Assembly (NCBI GenBank): GCA_902784465.1
Contig: CACZUZ010000015.1
Span: 1-56,221 of the forward strand
DNA from: an uncultured Bacteroidota bacterium
GTDB lineage: Bacteria; Bacteroidota; Bacteroidia; Bacteroidales; P3
Length of the DNA: 56,221 nucleotides
Direction of reading: 5' to 3'
The notes beneath the pieces were generated by a model that saw only the letters and a list, made by a program, of their open reading frames with translations, was not told where the DNA came from and made no database searches. Below are positions 24,660 to 33,039 of the stretch, piece after piece (position 1 is the stretch's first letter; each line of letters starts with the position of its first letter). Both the position numbers and the translations under genes were made by a program.

Positions 24660-25433
24660 ATGGCAAGTTTTTTTAAATATTTGCTTATCATCTTTTTTGT
24701 GTTGCCTTCTGTGCTTATGGCGCAGAAAGGTATAGATGTGTCACGATTTCAGGACACCATCAAATGGACGAGGGTGGCGACGAACAAGAGCATCGAGTTC
24801 GTTTACGTCAAGGCATCGGAGGGGGCGAGCATTCGCGACAAGATGTACAGTTACAATATGAAGAAAGCACGCGACGCCGGTCTTTTGGTGGGCAGCTATC
24901 ATGTCTACAGCAGCCGGACTACTGCCAAGGAGCAGTTCGCCAACTTCAAGAAAGCGGTGGGGAAGACGAAACAGGATCTGGTGCCGGTACTGGACATCGA
25001 AGCCGTCCATTGCCACAAGCTGTATATGGCCAGGGTCGACAAACTGCTTCAGCTCATGGAGGAAGAGTATGGCGTTAAGCCGATGATTTACACTAGTGAG
25101 CGGCTTTACAAGACCCATTTCAACATCAAGAAATACAAAAAGTACCATTTCTTCATTGCCAACTACAAGCGCGAGCCAAGAATGGCATACACAATATGGC
25201 AGTATACGCAGCATGGCAAGCTGAAGGGCATCTCGGGTTTTGTCGACTTCTCTCGCTTCAGCAAAAAGTACGGTCTTGATGACATCAAAATCAATAAGAA
25301 AAAGGCAGAGCCTGCAAAACAACCCGAGAAAACGAAGACGAAAACTAAGAATAAGACAGCAAAAAAAGCATCCGCAAAACCAGCCTCAAAGCCTAGGGCA
25401 AAACAGACGGTAAAAACTAAGAAAAAACCTTGA
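24660..25433 (+). CDS. GH25 lysozyme-like muramidase with basic tail
   Basis: About 257 residues from ATG 24660 (GTG at 24654 is in frame). A hydrophobic N-terminus (FFKYLLIIFFVLPSVLMAQ) is a signal peptide. The GH25 barrel starts GIDVSRFQDTIKW, has FVYVKASEGA, GSYHVY and the catalytic Asp-x-Glu in VPVLDIEAVH, then GVKPMIYTSE and AYTIWQYTQHG. Family enzymes cleave the beta-1,4 MurNAc-GlcNAc bond. The last ~45 residues are a Lys/Ala/Pro-rich tail (KTKTKNKTAKKASAKPASK), unusual for the catalytic family and perhaps wall or membrane binding. It lies 34 bp after the oxidoreductase, so it may be read through from the APE export operon. Confidence 0.87.
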   Translation: MASFFKYLLIIFFVLPSVLMAQKGIDVSRFQDTIKWTRVATNKSIEFVYVKASEGASIRDKMYSYNMKKARDAGLLVGSYHVYSSRTTAKEQFANFKKAVGKTKQDLVPVLDIEAVHCHKLYMARVDKLLQLMEEEYGVKPMIYTSERLYKTHFNIKKYKKYHFFIANYKREPRMAYTIWQYTQHGKLKGISGFVDFSRFSKKYGLDDIKINKKKAEPAKQPEKTKTKTKNKTAKKASAKPASKPRAKQTVKTKKKP

Positions 25434-25539
25434 ACAGGCCTGAAATGAGATGAAACGCGACTAGACCCCTCCGTCACCGTCAGCACCACCCTCGGCGACA
25501 GCTGGAAAAACTGGAAATTAAAGTAACTACTTGAAAAAT

Positions 25540-27081
25540 ATGAAATACCCGATAGGCATACAAGATTTTGAGAGTCTCCGGACTGACGGATACAGCTATG
25601 TGGACAAGACGGCTTTTGTCTACAAGCTGGTGTCGGAGGGAAGGTACTATTTCCTCTCGCGGCCGCGGCGTTTTGGCAAGAGCCTGCTGCTCTCCACCCT
25701 CAAGGCTTACTTCGAAGGCAAGCGTGAGCTCTTCGACGGCTTGGCCATTGCCGGGTTGGAGCGGGAGTGGAAAAAATACCCTGTGTTCCACCTCGATTTG
25801 AACGCCGGGAAATACACCACACCAGAGGCTCTCTCCGAAAGACTTGGAAATCAGCTTTCCAACTGGGAAAGTGGGTATGGGATAAGGCCTGACCAGACAA
25901 AGTCGCTATCGTCGCGTTTCTGCGATTTGATAGCCAGCACTGCTGAGCAGACAGGCAAGAGGGTGGTCATCCTTGTCGACGAATATGACAAGCCACTGTT
26001 GGAGGCCATAGGCGATGCAACACTACAGGATGATTATCGTATGACGTTGAAGTCGATCTATGGTGTCGCCAAAACGATGGATGCATATATCAAGTTTGCC
26101 TTTTTCACAGGTGTTACCAAGTTCTCCAAGGTTAGCATATTCAGTGATTTGAACAACTTGAAGGATATCTCTTTGGACAGTCGCTACAGCGAGATATGCG
26201 GAGTGTCGGAGAAGGAACTGCATTCTGTTTTTGACGACGAGGTTTTTTTGATGGCTGAGGCAAACAGTATGCCGAAGGAGGATTGTTACCGGCGTTTGAA
26301 GGAGAAGTATGATGGCTATCGTTTCGGGAAACAGGCCGTAGGTGTTTACAATCCTTTCAGCTTGTTGAACGCGCTGGATGGCAGGGATTTTGATGATTTC
26401 TGGTTTGCCACCGGTACGCCTAATTTTCTCGCGGAGGTGTTGCAGCATACCGACTATCCGCTCGACCGTATTGGTACGGAGGATGTCGATGTCGGTACAC
26501 TCGACAGTGTCGACATGATGTATTCAAATCCGGTTCCGTTGCTGTTCCAGAGTGGATACCTGACAATAAAGGACTACAATGAGCGGTTCAAGACATTCCG
26601 TCTCGGCTTTCCTAACGAAGAGGTGAGTCAGGGTTTTTCGCAGTTTTTGGCCACCTATTATTTCGGTGGTGGTTGCAATGGCAGCTTCACTATCAACAAT
26701 TTTGTTGGCGATGTCGAACATGGCGACGTTGAAGGTTTTATGGCACGGCTTCAGGCTCTATTTGCTGACGGCGATTACCAGATAACAGGCCAACTGGAGG
26801 TTTATTTCCAGAACTCGCTGATGACCATATTCAAGCTGATGGGTTTCTACACGCAGGTGGAACGCCACACCAGCCGTGGACGCATGGATGTCACCATACA
26901 GACACGCGACTATGTCTACATCATGGAGCTGAAGGTGGACAAGAGTGCCGACGAGGCACTTAGGCAGATAGAGGAGAGGCAGTATGCCCTGCCTTTCGCC
27001 GCCGACAAGCGGAAACTCTTCAAGGTCGGCGTCAGCTTCGGCAGCAAAACCCACTGCATCGACGAATGGAAGGTGGGGTGA
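25540..27081 (+). CDS. AAA-ATPase-like protein with PD-(D/E)XK nuclease domain (DUF1703 type)
   Basis: 513 residues from ATG 25540 (a TTG at 25531 is in frame). N-terminal AAA-ATPase_like domain: YPIGIQDFESLR opening, P-loop RPRRFGKSLLLST near residue 47, Walker B VVILVDEYDKPLL near 145. C-terminal PD-(D/E)XK domain with RMDVTIQTRDYVYIMELKVDKS (Asp and ExK intact) and QIEERQYALPF. Multi-copy family in Bacteroidota with uncertain role; defence or mobile-element control has been suggested. No toxin partner adjacent. Confidence 0.88.
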   Translation: MKYPIGIQDFESLRTDGYSYVDKTAFVYKLVSEGRYYFLSRPRRFGKSLLLSTLKAYFEGKRELFDGLAIAGLEREWKKYPVFHLDLNAGKYTTPEALSERLGNQLSNWESGYGIRPDQTKSLSSRFCDLIASTAEQTGKRVVILVDEYDKPLLEAIGDATLQDDYRMTLKSIYGVAKTMDAYIKFAFFTGVTKFSKVSIFSDLNNLKDISLDSRYSEICGVSEKELHSVFDDEVFLMAEANSMPKEDCYRRLKEKYDGYRFGKQAVGVYNPFSLLNALDGRDFDDFWFATGTPNFLAEVLQHTDYPLDRIGTEDVDVGTLDSVDMMYSNPVPLLFQSGYLTIKDYNERFKTFRLGFPNEEVSQGFSQFLATYYFGGGCNGSFTINNFVGDVEHGDVEGFMARLQALFADGDYQITGQLEVYFQNSLMTIFKLMGFYTQVERHTSRGRMDVTIQTRDYVYIMELKVDKSADEALRQIEERQYALPFAADKRKLFKVGVSFGSKTHCIDEWKVG

Positions 27082-27126
27082 AGCACTACTTCTGCAAAAA
27101 TCCAAATAAAAACCAAAAATGCAAGA

Positions 27127-27170
27127 GTTTTAATTGGTAATTAACGGAAGTGTTAATTACCAATTAAAAC
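27127..27170. repeat. Perfect 19-bp inverted repeat with 6-nt loop
   Basis: Arms 27127-27145 (GTTTTAATTGGTAATTAAC) and 27152-27170 are exact reverse complements around GGAAGT. It is nearly all A/T, lies 45 bp after the ATPase stop and is not followed by a T tract, so it is a weak terminator candidate at best. Its perfection suggests selection or recent origin: an operator, recombination site or remnant of a small inverted-repeat element. Confidence 0.85.
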
Positions 27171-27288
27171 CCTGAGGCTGTCAACTTATCTCCTGACGAT
27201 CTTTTTTTTATTTACACTCTCACATTATTTGTTCGACACTACAAAACAAATATTTCAATTTTTGTTCTGTCACATCGAATACTTTTTG

Positions 27289-27296
27289 TATATTTG
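27289..27296 (+). promoter_or_regulatory. -7 box for the DUF4143 ATPase
   Basis: TATATTTG matches TAnnTTTG and lies 21 nt before the ATG at 27318; a TTTG occurs at 27261-27264 but 24 nt upstream instead of the usual 19. Confidence 0.55.
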
Positions 27297-27317
27297 CATT
27301 TTGAGAACAGAAAAAAA

Positions 27318-28571
27318 ATGATAAATAAAGAACTAATAAAAAGCATAATATCAGAGGGATATGAGTATATACCTCAAGTTGATATTGTGCCAAGAAGTGT
27401 AACATTGGAGCCGGCCGGCAATTATGTGTTCGTTGGTGTTAGACAGGCAGGCAAGTCCTATACGCTGTATCAGCAGATGCAACGGAAACTGGAAGAGGGG
27501 AATCCTGTCGAAAATCTGGTGTATATCAACTTCGACGATGAACGTTTGCATGGTATGTCGGCAGACCAGCTCGACTTGATATTACAGGCCAATTACAGTG
27601 TCCGAAACACAAAACCCACATTTTTCTTCGACGAGATACAGAATGTGGGAGGCTGGGAGAACTTCGCTCGCAGGCTTGCTAACCAAAAGTATCAGGTGTA
27701 TATAACCGGCAGCAATGCCAAAATGCTGAGCCGTGACATTCAAACAGTTCTTGGTGGACGATACATAGATGTGCCGGTTTATCTTTACAGCTTTGCGGAG
27801 TTTCTTTCTGCAAATGGCGTAGAGCTAGGTTCGCGATGGATGTACGGGCAGAAACGCGGCGAGGTGGAACGCGCCTTCAACGTCTATTTCCAATGGGGCG
27901 GTTTCCCGGAACTTACAAGGTTCAAGGAAAAACGTGTATGGCTGAATGGTTTGTACAACCGCATTTTCTTCAATGACCTTATTGTGAGAAACAAGGTTAA
28001 GAATAAAGAAGCGTTGAGACTTGTATTGAGGAAACTGGCGGAAAGCGTGCGCCAGCCGGTGTCCTATACAAGGCTATGCAATATGATTAAAGCGGTCGGT
28101 GTATCGTGCGGAACTGCTACTGTTATAGAGTACATCAACCATTTCATGGATGCATGTCTCATATTCCCGTTGCAGAACTACGCATCACGCTTTGTTGAAC
28201 GAGAGACCACAAAGAAGTTTTACTTCGTGGACAATGGTCTGCTCAACCTGTTTCTTCTCGAAAACCAGTCCGCATTGATTGAAAACCTTTGTGCCATAGA
28301 AATGCGGAAACGTTACGGCGAACAGCTGTACTACTATCTCCACAATATAGAAGTCGATTTCTTTGTGCCGGGAGAGGATCTGGCAGTCCAGGCCTCCTAC
28401 CGTCTTTCCGATGAATCCACTATAAAACGTGAAGTCGATGCGTTGGTCAAACTTCACAAGGTTCATCCCCTTAAAAAGGCTGTCATTGTAACAAGAGATG
28501 AAGAAACAACACTCAATGAAGGCGGATTGTCTATTGAGATAGTTCCAGTATGGAAATGGCTTTTATTATAG
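27318..28571 (+). CDS. AAA ATPase with DUF4143 C-terminal domain
   Basis: 417 residues from ATG 27318; the upstream TTG at 27294 overlaps the -7 box and is unlikely. P-loop VGVRQAGKSYTLYQQM near residue 36, Walker B PTFFFDEIQNVGGWENF near 104, sensor-type ITGSNAKMLS near 133. The C-terminal half is the DUF4143 module with YFVDNGLLN and a degenerate nuclease-like core (YYLHNIEVDFFVPGEDLAVQASY). Common multi-copy Bacteroidota ATPase of unknown role. It meets the next gene tail to tail with a 6-nt overlap. Confidence 0.87.
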   Translation: MINKELIKSIISEGYEYIPQVDIVPRSVTLEPAGNYVFVGVRQAGKSYTLYQQMQRKLEEGNPVENLVYINFDDERLHGMSADQLDLILQANYSVRNTKPTFFFDEIQNVGGWENFARRLANQKYQVYITGSNAKMLSRDIQTVLGGRYIDVPVYLYSFAEFLSANGVELGSRWMYGQKRGEVERAFNVYFQWGGFPELTRFKEKRVWLNGLYNRIFFNDLIVRNKVKNKEALRLVLRKLAESVRQPVSYTRLCNMIKAVGVSCGTATVIEYINHFMDACLIFPLQNYASRFVERETTKKFYFVDNGLLNLFLLENQSALIENLCAIEMRKRYGEQLYYYLHNIEVDFFVPGEDLAVQASYRLSDESTIKREVDALVKLHKVHPLKKAVIVTRDEETTLNEGGLSIEIVPVWKWLLL

Positions 28572-29993
28572 CACGAAAAGGTCGTCCATGACTACTTCGT
28601 TTTGAACAATGCCGGAATGGATTCCGGGAAGTACGCCGAAGGTGGTCACCAGGGTTGTCACCAGGCTTTTGCGGGTGCCAGTTGAGGCCTTGAATAATGC
28701 CATGCGGTTACGCAGCTGTTCCTCGTAGCTCTTGTTAATGGTGTACGGTGTTTCCGAAAACTCCATCTCGCAAAGGTTGATGATCCTGTCTGAACGGTCG
28801 ATGACCAAGTCAATCTGTGTCCCTTTGGACTCTTTGTCGCCCAAAAGTCGCCAAGTGCTTGTATTGGTGGATATTCCGCTAATGCCCAGTTTCCGTTTGA
28901 TTTGGTCGAGGTGCAGCATACAGATGGTTTCGAAACTGAACCCTTCCCATGCTTCCACGGAATGAGAGTGCATGTTGTTCGTCCACCAATGTTCATCTTT
29001 TGAGTTCTTGGCATTGATGAATTTGAAGTAAAACAGTGAGTAGGGGTCACATATTTTGTAGAGGGTGTTGCGAACAGTAGCCTTATAATGAGCATATTTC
29101 ATAATAAAATCGCACCGTTCGAGGTTGTCCAGTATTTTGGTCAGAGGACCTCCGGAGAGCCCCGTTTTCTCGATGATGTCGGCTCGCAGCAGCCCCTCTT
29201 TCGTTGCCGCCAAAGTTTTCATCACCGCTATGTATTTTTCAGCTTGTGAAAATAGAGCGTTGAATAATTCGTCGAACTCCTCTATCATAGGTGCGTTCTT
29301 CGCAAAAAACAGGCGGTCAATATTCTGAGCCAGACTCTGTTTTGGATTCAGCAGGCTCATGTAGTAGGGCACACCGCCGAGAGCCATGTGGCATTGCAAA
29401 ACAGTGTAGCGATCCCATTTGCAGCCCAATCCGTGAAGATACTCTTCGCATTCCCCCAACCTGAACGGTCGCAGGTAAATCTGTCCCGTGATTCGGTTGT
29501 GCAGCCCACCTCTGTTCTTTACGAGCTTGTTGACCATCCACGATGTTGCAGAACCGCAAGCGATGAAGAGGATGTCGCTGCGTTGTGCCGCCCAGGCATT
29601 CCAAAAATATTCAAGAGCTTCCACAAACGAGCTGCGAGGCGTGTCAATCCATGGCATCTCGTCGAAGAAGATGACTTTCTTTTTTTTCTTAGGCTTGCCT
29701 TCGACCAAAGCCTTCAGCTCGTTGAAGGCCTCCTCCCAGTTCTTCAAGGTGGGAGCATATCTGGAGCCGCTGTATTCTTTCAACTGTTCTGCAAAACGTT
29801 GAAGTTGTTTCTGCGGTTTCTGTTTTCGTGAGCCGACGTATGAAAATGTGAACCTGTCGGCAAAAACATTATTCACCAGGAACGTTTTTCCGATACGTCG
29901 CCGACCATATACAACAATAAAATCAGATTTATTAGAGTTGTATAAGCGTTCAAGAGTCTCAATTTCAGCACTTCGTGCAATTATTTTGCTCAT
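28566..29993 (-). CDS. Archaeal-ATPase-type AAA protein with DUF234 domain
   Basis: 475 residues. P-loop VVYGRRRIGKTFLVN near residue 27, Walker B KVIFFDEMPWID near 108, ACGSATSWM sensor region. A winged-helix region (LLRADIIEKTGLSGGPLTKILD) precedes the C-terminal DUF234 nuclease-like domain with QIDLVIDRSDRIINLCEMEFS. In relatives I recall the last motif as CEMKFS, the ExK of a PD-(D/E)XK fold; here the Lys is Glu411, so this copy may be nuclease-dead. The -7 box TACTTTTG lies 23 nt upstream. Confidence 0.85.
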   Translation of the reverse strand: MSKIIARSAEIETLERLYNSNKSDFIVVYGRRRIGKTFLVNNVFADRFTFSYVGSRKQKPQKQLQRFAEQLKEYSGSRYAPTLKNWEEAFNELKALVEGKPKKKKKVIFFDEMPWIDTPRSSFVEALEYFWNAWAAQRSDILFIACGSATSWMVNKLVKNRGGLHNRITGQIYLRPFRLGECEEYLHGLGCKWDRYTVLQCHMALGGVPYYMSLLNPKQSLAQNIDRLFFAKNAPMIEEFDELFNALFSQAEKYIAVMKTLAATKEGLLRADIIEKTGLSGGPLTKILDNLERCDFIMKYAHYKATVRNTLYKICDPYSLFYFKFINAKNSKDEHWWTNNMHSHSVEAWEGFSFETICMLHLDQIKRKLGISGISTNTSTWRLLGDKESKGTQIDLVIDRSDRIINLCEMEFSETPYTINKSYEEQLRNRMALFKASTGTRKSLVTTLVTTFGVLPGIHSGIVQNEVVMDDLFVL

Positions 29994-30015
29994 ATAATCC
30001 TCTATTTACTGAATG

Positions 30016-30048
30016 CAAAAGTACAATTTTTTTTGAGATATGGACAAA
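30016..30048 (-). promoter_or_regulatory. Promoter of the DUF234 ATPase
   Basis: Minus strand: -33 TTTG (plus 30045-30048), 21-nt spacer, -7 TACTTTTG (plus 30016-30023), start codon 23 nt further on. The -33 element lies inside the first unit of the 53-bp tandem repeat. Confidence 0.65.
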
Positions 30049-30164
30049 TATAAAACAATAAAAGTGTCCATAAGTCGATTTTTTTGTGAGATATGGACAG
30101 ATATAATTATGCAAAAGTGTCCATAACTCGATTTTTTTGTGAGATATGGACAGATATATAAACG
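30033..30164. repeat. About 2.5 copies of a 53-bp tandem repeat
   Basis: Units near 30033-30078, 30079-30131 and 30132-30164 (partial) share TTTTTTTGTGAGATATGGAC, then ATATA, then AAAAGTGTCCATAA and CTCGA. Within each full unit ATGGACA and TGTCCAT are inverted, so each copy can form a hairpin or bind a dimeric regulator. The array lies immediately upstream of the minus-strand ATPase promoter. Confidence 0.8.
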
Positions 30165-30226
30165 AAAACGAAGACGAAAACGAAAACGAATACGAAGACG
30201 AAAACGAAGACGAAAACGAAAACACT
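30162..30226. repeat. Hexanucleotide array GAAAAC/GAAGAC
   Basis: About ten copies of a 6-nt unit (GAAAAC, GAAGAC, GAATAC) run head to tail directly after the 53-bp repeats. A short version (CGAAAACGAAAACG) recurs at 32980-32995 after kamE. Confidence 0.85.
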
Positions 30227-30501
30227 AAAGTGTCAATAGCTCGTTCGTGGTAGTGTTCTGCGTCCTCGCAGAGCAAGCCAACATATCAGCAGTTGTTGTC
30301 GTTTTGTTTGATGCTGATTTTCAGCATTAAGCGTCATAGTGTTGGTAATTTGTGGTATTTTATTTTTAGAAGTTGTTACTATTTCACAAAAAATCACTAA
30401 CTTTGCAAGTTGTTTCATTGTGTCCACACAAACCATAAATGTGGTGAGTGTGTGTATGATACAATCTGATAATGAGTGAAATAATAATATAATGTAATTC
30501 T
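30227..30501 (+). promoter_or_regulatory. Upstream region and promoter of the kam operon
   Basis: TAACTTTG at 30398-30405 matches the -7 consensus; a GTTG at 30372-30375 is a weak -33 at 22 nt. Transcription would start near 30412, leaving a ~90-nt leader before kamD. Upstream are two small hairpins, TCTGCG/CGCAGA (30257-30272) and ATGCTGA/TCAGCAT around 30311-30328. No further gene is visible in this stretch. Confidence 0.6.
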
Positions 30502-32058
30502 ATGCAAAAAAGTAAAATTGGTCTCGATTTTGAGAAAGTAGAGCATGCAAGGGGTATAGCACGAAAGATTGCTGACCAGGTTCAGGATTTTGTGGAAGGC
30601 TACACCACGGTGGCAGTAGAACGCACCATCTGTCGCCTTCTTGGCATTGACGGTATCGACGAAAATGAGGTGCCGCTTCCCAATGTTGTAGTCGACGAGT
30701 TGAAGTCGAAAGGTGTTCTTGGTCAAGGTGTTGCCTTCTTTATCGGTAACGCAATCATTGAGACAGGGAAAAACCCGCAGCAGATTGCCGAGGATGTTGT
30801 CGCCGGCAAGCTCGATCTGACCCAGTTGCCGATGCATAGCGTCGCCGACGCTGCCAAGGCCATACAGCCCTATGTGGATGAGAACATCACGCGCGTCCGC
30901 AACAACCGCCTGCGTCGTGAGAACTATATCAATACCATTGGAGAAGGTTCAAAACCATATCTTTACATCATCGTAGCCACGGGTAACATCTATGAGGATG
31001 TCGTTCAGGCTCAGGCCGGTGCCCGTCAAGGTGCCGACATCATCGCCGTGATCCGTACCACTGGTCAGTCGTTGCTCGACTATGTGCCTTACGGCGCCAC
31101 CACAGAAGGCTTTGGTGGTACCTTCGCCACTCAGGAGAACTTCCGCATCATGCGTAAGGCTCTCGACGAGGTCGGCGAGGAGGTAGGCCGCTACATTCGC
31201 CTCTGCAACTACTGCTCCGGACTCTGCATGCCTGAGATTGCTGCCATGGGTGCCCTCGAGGGTCTCGATGTCATGCTCAACGATGCCCTCTATGGCATCC
31301 TCTTCCGCGACATCAACATGCAGCGAACCCTTATCGACCAGTATTTCAGCCGCATCATCAACGGCTTTGCCGGCGTCATCATCAACACCGGCGAGGACAA
31401 CTACCTGACCACCGCCGACGCATACGAGGAGGCTCACACAGTGCTGGCTTCCGACCTTATCAACGAGCAGCTGGCCCTTATCGCCGGTCTTCCCGAGGAA
31501 CAGATGGGTCTCGGCCATGCTTTCGAGATGGACCCCATGTTAGAGAACGGTTTCCTCTACGAGTTGGCTCAGGCACAGATGATTCGCGAGATATTCCCCA
31601 AGGCCCCGCTCAAATATATGCCTCCCACCAAGTTCATGACTGGCAATATCTTCCGCGGACATATTCAGGATGCTCTTTTCAACATCATTGGACAGTGGAC
31701 TCATCAAGGCCTGCAGCTTTTAGGTATGCCTACCGAGGCTATCCATACTCCCTTTATGAGCGACCGTTACCTCTCTATCGAGAACGCCAAATACATCTTC
31801 AACAACATGAAGGACATCGGCGAAGAGGTTGAGTTCAAGGAGGGTGGCATCATCCGCAGCCGTGCCAAGGAGGTTCTGGACAAAGCTACCGAACTGCTCG
31901 AGAACATGGAACGTGAGGGCTTGTTCACCGCCTTGGAGAAAGGTATCTTCGCTAATGTGAAGCGTCCCAAGAACGGCGGCAAGGGTCTCGACGGTGTCAC
32001 CTTGAAGGCAGAGAACTATTTCAATCCCTTCATTCCGCTGATGAAAGGAAAAAAATAA
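30502..32058 (+). CDS. kamD: Lysine 5,6-aminomutase alpha subunit
   Basis: 518 residues, the full family length. The TIM-barrel subunit of the adenosylcobalamin- and PLP-dependent enzyme that moves the terminal amino group of D-lysine or L-beta-lysine from C6 to C5 in lysine fermentation. Characteristic segments include QAGARQGADIIAVIRTTGQS, PYGATTEGFGGTFATQENFR, NYCSGLCMPEIAAMGALEG and PPTKFMTGNIFRGH. It heads the operon kamD-kamE-CoA-transferase-barrel, with its own -7 box at 30398. Cytoplasmic. Confidence 0.96.
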   Translation: MQKSKIGLDFEKVEHARGIARKIADQVQDFVEGYTTVAVERTICRLLGIDGIDENEVPLPNVVVDELKSKGVLGQGVAFFIGNAIIETGKNPQQIAEDVVAGKLDLTQLPMHSVADAAKAIQPYVDENITRVRNNRLRRENYINTIGEGSKPYLYIIVATGNIYEDVVQAQAGARQGADIIAVIRTTGQSLLDYVPYGATTEGFGGTFATQENFRIMRKALDEVGEEVGRYIRLCNYCSGLCMPEIAAMGALEGLDVMLNDALYGILFRDINMQRTLIDQYFSRIINGFAGVIINTGEDNYLTTADAYEEAHTVLASDLINEQLALIAGLPEEQMGLGHAFEMDPMLENGFLYELAQAQMIREIFPKAPLKYMPPTKFMTGNIFRGHIQDALFNIIGQWTHQGLQLLGMPTEAIHTPFMSDRYLSIENAKYIFNNMKDIGEEVEFKEGGIIRSRAKEVLDKATELLENMEREGLFTALEKGIFANVKRPKNGGKGLDGVTLKAENYFNPFIPLMKGKK

Positions 32059-32059
32059 T

Positions 32060-32190
32060 GCTTGAATGAGTAAATGCTTGAATGTTTGAGTGGCTGACGC
32101 ACTTAAACATTCAAACAATCAAACAATTAAGCTAAAAATACTCATTCATTAAAACATTCAAACATTCAAACACTCAAACATTAATAAAAA
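32060..32190. repeat. TGAATG / ATTCAAAC word-repeat spacer
   Basis: The 131-bp spacer between kamD and kamE is built from words TTGAATGA, TTGAATGT, CATTCAAAC and CAATCAAACAATT. Word copies on the left are reverse complements of those on the right (TTGAATG versus CATTCAA), so the transcript can fold back on itself. The 15-nt string TCAAACAATCAAACA (32111-32125) also occurs inside two coding genes (10242-10256 and 19050-19064). Confidence 0.8.
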
Positions 32191-32979
32191 ATGAGCGAAG
32201 GATTGTATTCGATGGAGGCAAAGGATTACGACAAAACCTTAGACCTCACCAAGATAAAACCATACGGCGACACCATGAACGACGGCAAGGTGCAGCTGAG
32301 TTTTACGTTGCCCGTCCCCGCAGGTGCCGAGGCTGAAGAAGCCGCCAAGCAGTTGCTGAAGAAGATGGGTTTTGAAAACCCGCTCGTCGTCTACCAGAAA
32401 GAACTTACCGAGGGTTTCTGCTTCATGAACTGCTACGGTTCGTTGACCCACACTGTCGACTATTCGACCATCCATGTGCCTAAGGTAGAGTCCACTACTA
32501 TGGACATGCACGAGTGCGACGACTATATCCGCGAGAACATAGGCCGCAAGATTGTCATCGTAGGTGCTTCGACGGGTACCGACGCCCACACCGTTGGTAT
32601 CGATGCCATCATGAACATGAAAGGCTATGCCGGTCACTATGGTCTTGAGCGTTACGACATGATTGATGCCTACAACCTTGGCAGTCAGGTGCCCAACGAG
32701 GAATTTATCGCCAAAGGCGTTGAACTCCACGCCGACGCTCTTATTGTCTCCCAGACTGTCACCCAGAAGGATGTTCATATCAAGAACCTTACGGAACTTG
32801 TCGAAATGCTTGAGGCCGAAGGCCTTCGCGACAAGATTATCCTCATCTGTGGCGGCCCCCGCATCAGCCATGAATTGGCCAAGGAGCTTGGCTACGATGC
32901 CGGTTTCGGTCCCAACACCTACGCCGACGACGAGGCTTCCTTCATAGCCCAGGAAATGGTGAAGAGAGGGATGAAATAA
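32191..32979 (+). CDS. kamE: Lysine 5,6-aminomutase beta subunit
   Basis: 262 residues. The C-terminal cobalamin-binding domain has DAHTVG (DxHxxG) with the base-off ligand His133, and Lys144 in MNMKGYAG, the residue that forms the internal aldimine with PLP in the characterised clostridial enzyme; both numbers coincide with that enzyme. N-terminal part is the dimerisation arm. LICGGPRISHELAKELGYDAGFGPNTYA closes the Rossmann-like B12 domain. Partner of KamD. Confidence 0.96.
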   Translation: MSEGLYSMEAKDYDKTLDLTKIKPYGDTMNDGKVQLSFTLPVPAGAEAEEAAKQLLKKMGFENPLVVYQKELTEGFCFMNCYGSLTHTVDYSTIHVPKVESTTMDMHECDDYIRENIGRKIVIVGASTGTDAHTVGIDAIMNMKGYAGHYGLERYDMIDAYNLGSQVPNEEFIAKGVELHADALIVSQTVTQKDVHIKNLTELVEMLEAEGLRDKIILICGGPRISHELAKELGYDAGFGPNTYADDEASFIAQEMVKRGMK

Positions 32980-33039
32980 ACGAAAACGAAAACGTTGTCA
33001 AATTAATTTGATTAATTACTTAAAAACAATAATAACATC

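Noticed and set aside
25540-29993. The three ATPases as a single defence island
   Set aside because: They belong to different families and orientations, lack known defence partners, and are commonly scattered singly in Bacteroidota genomes.
30033-30226. CRISPR-like array
   Set aside because: Units are directly adjacent without unique spacers, drift in sequence, and no cas genes are present.
29965-30276. 103-residue minus-strand frame rich in Ser/Phe
   Set aside because: Translates the hexamer and 53-bp repeats and overlaps the ATPase promoter; no evidence of coding.
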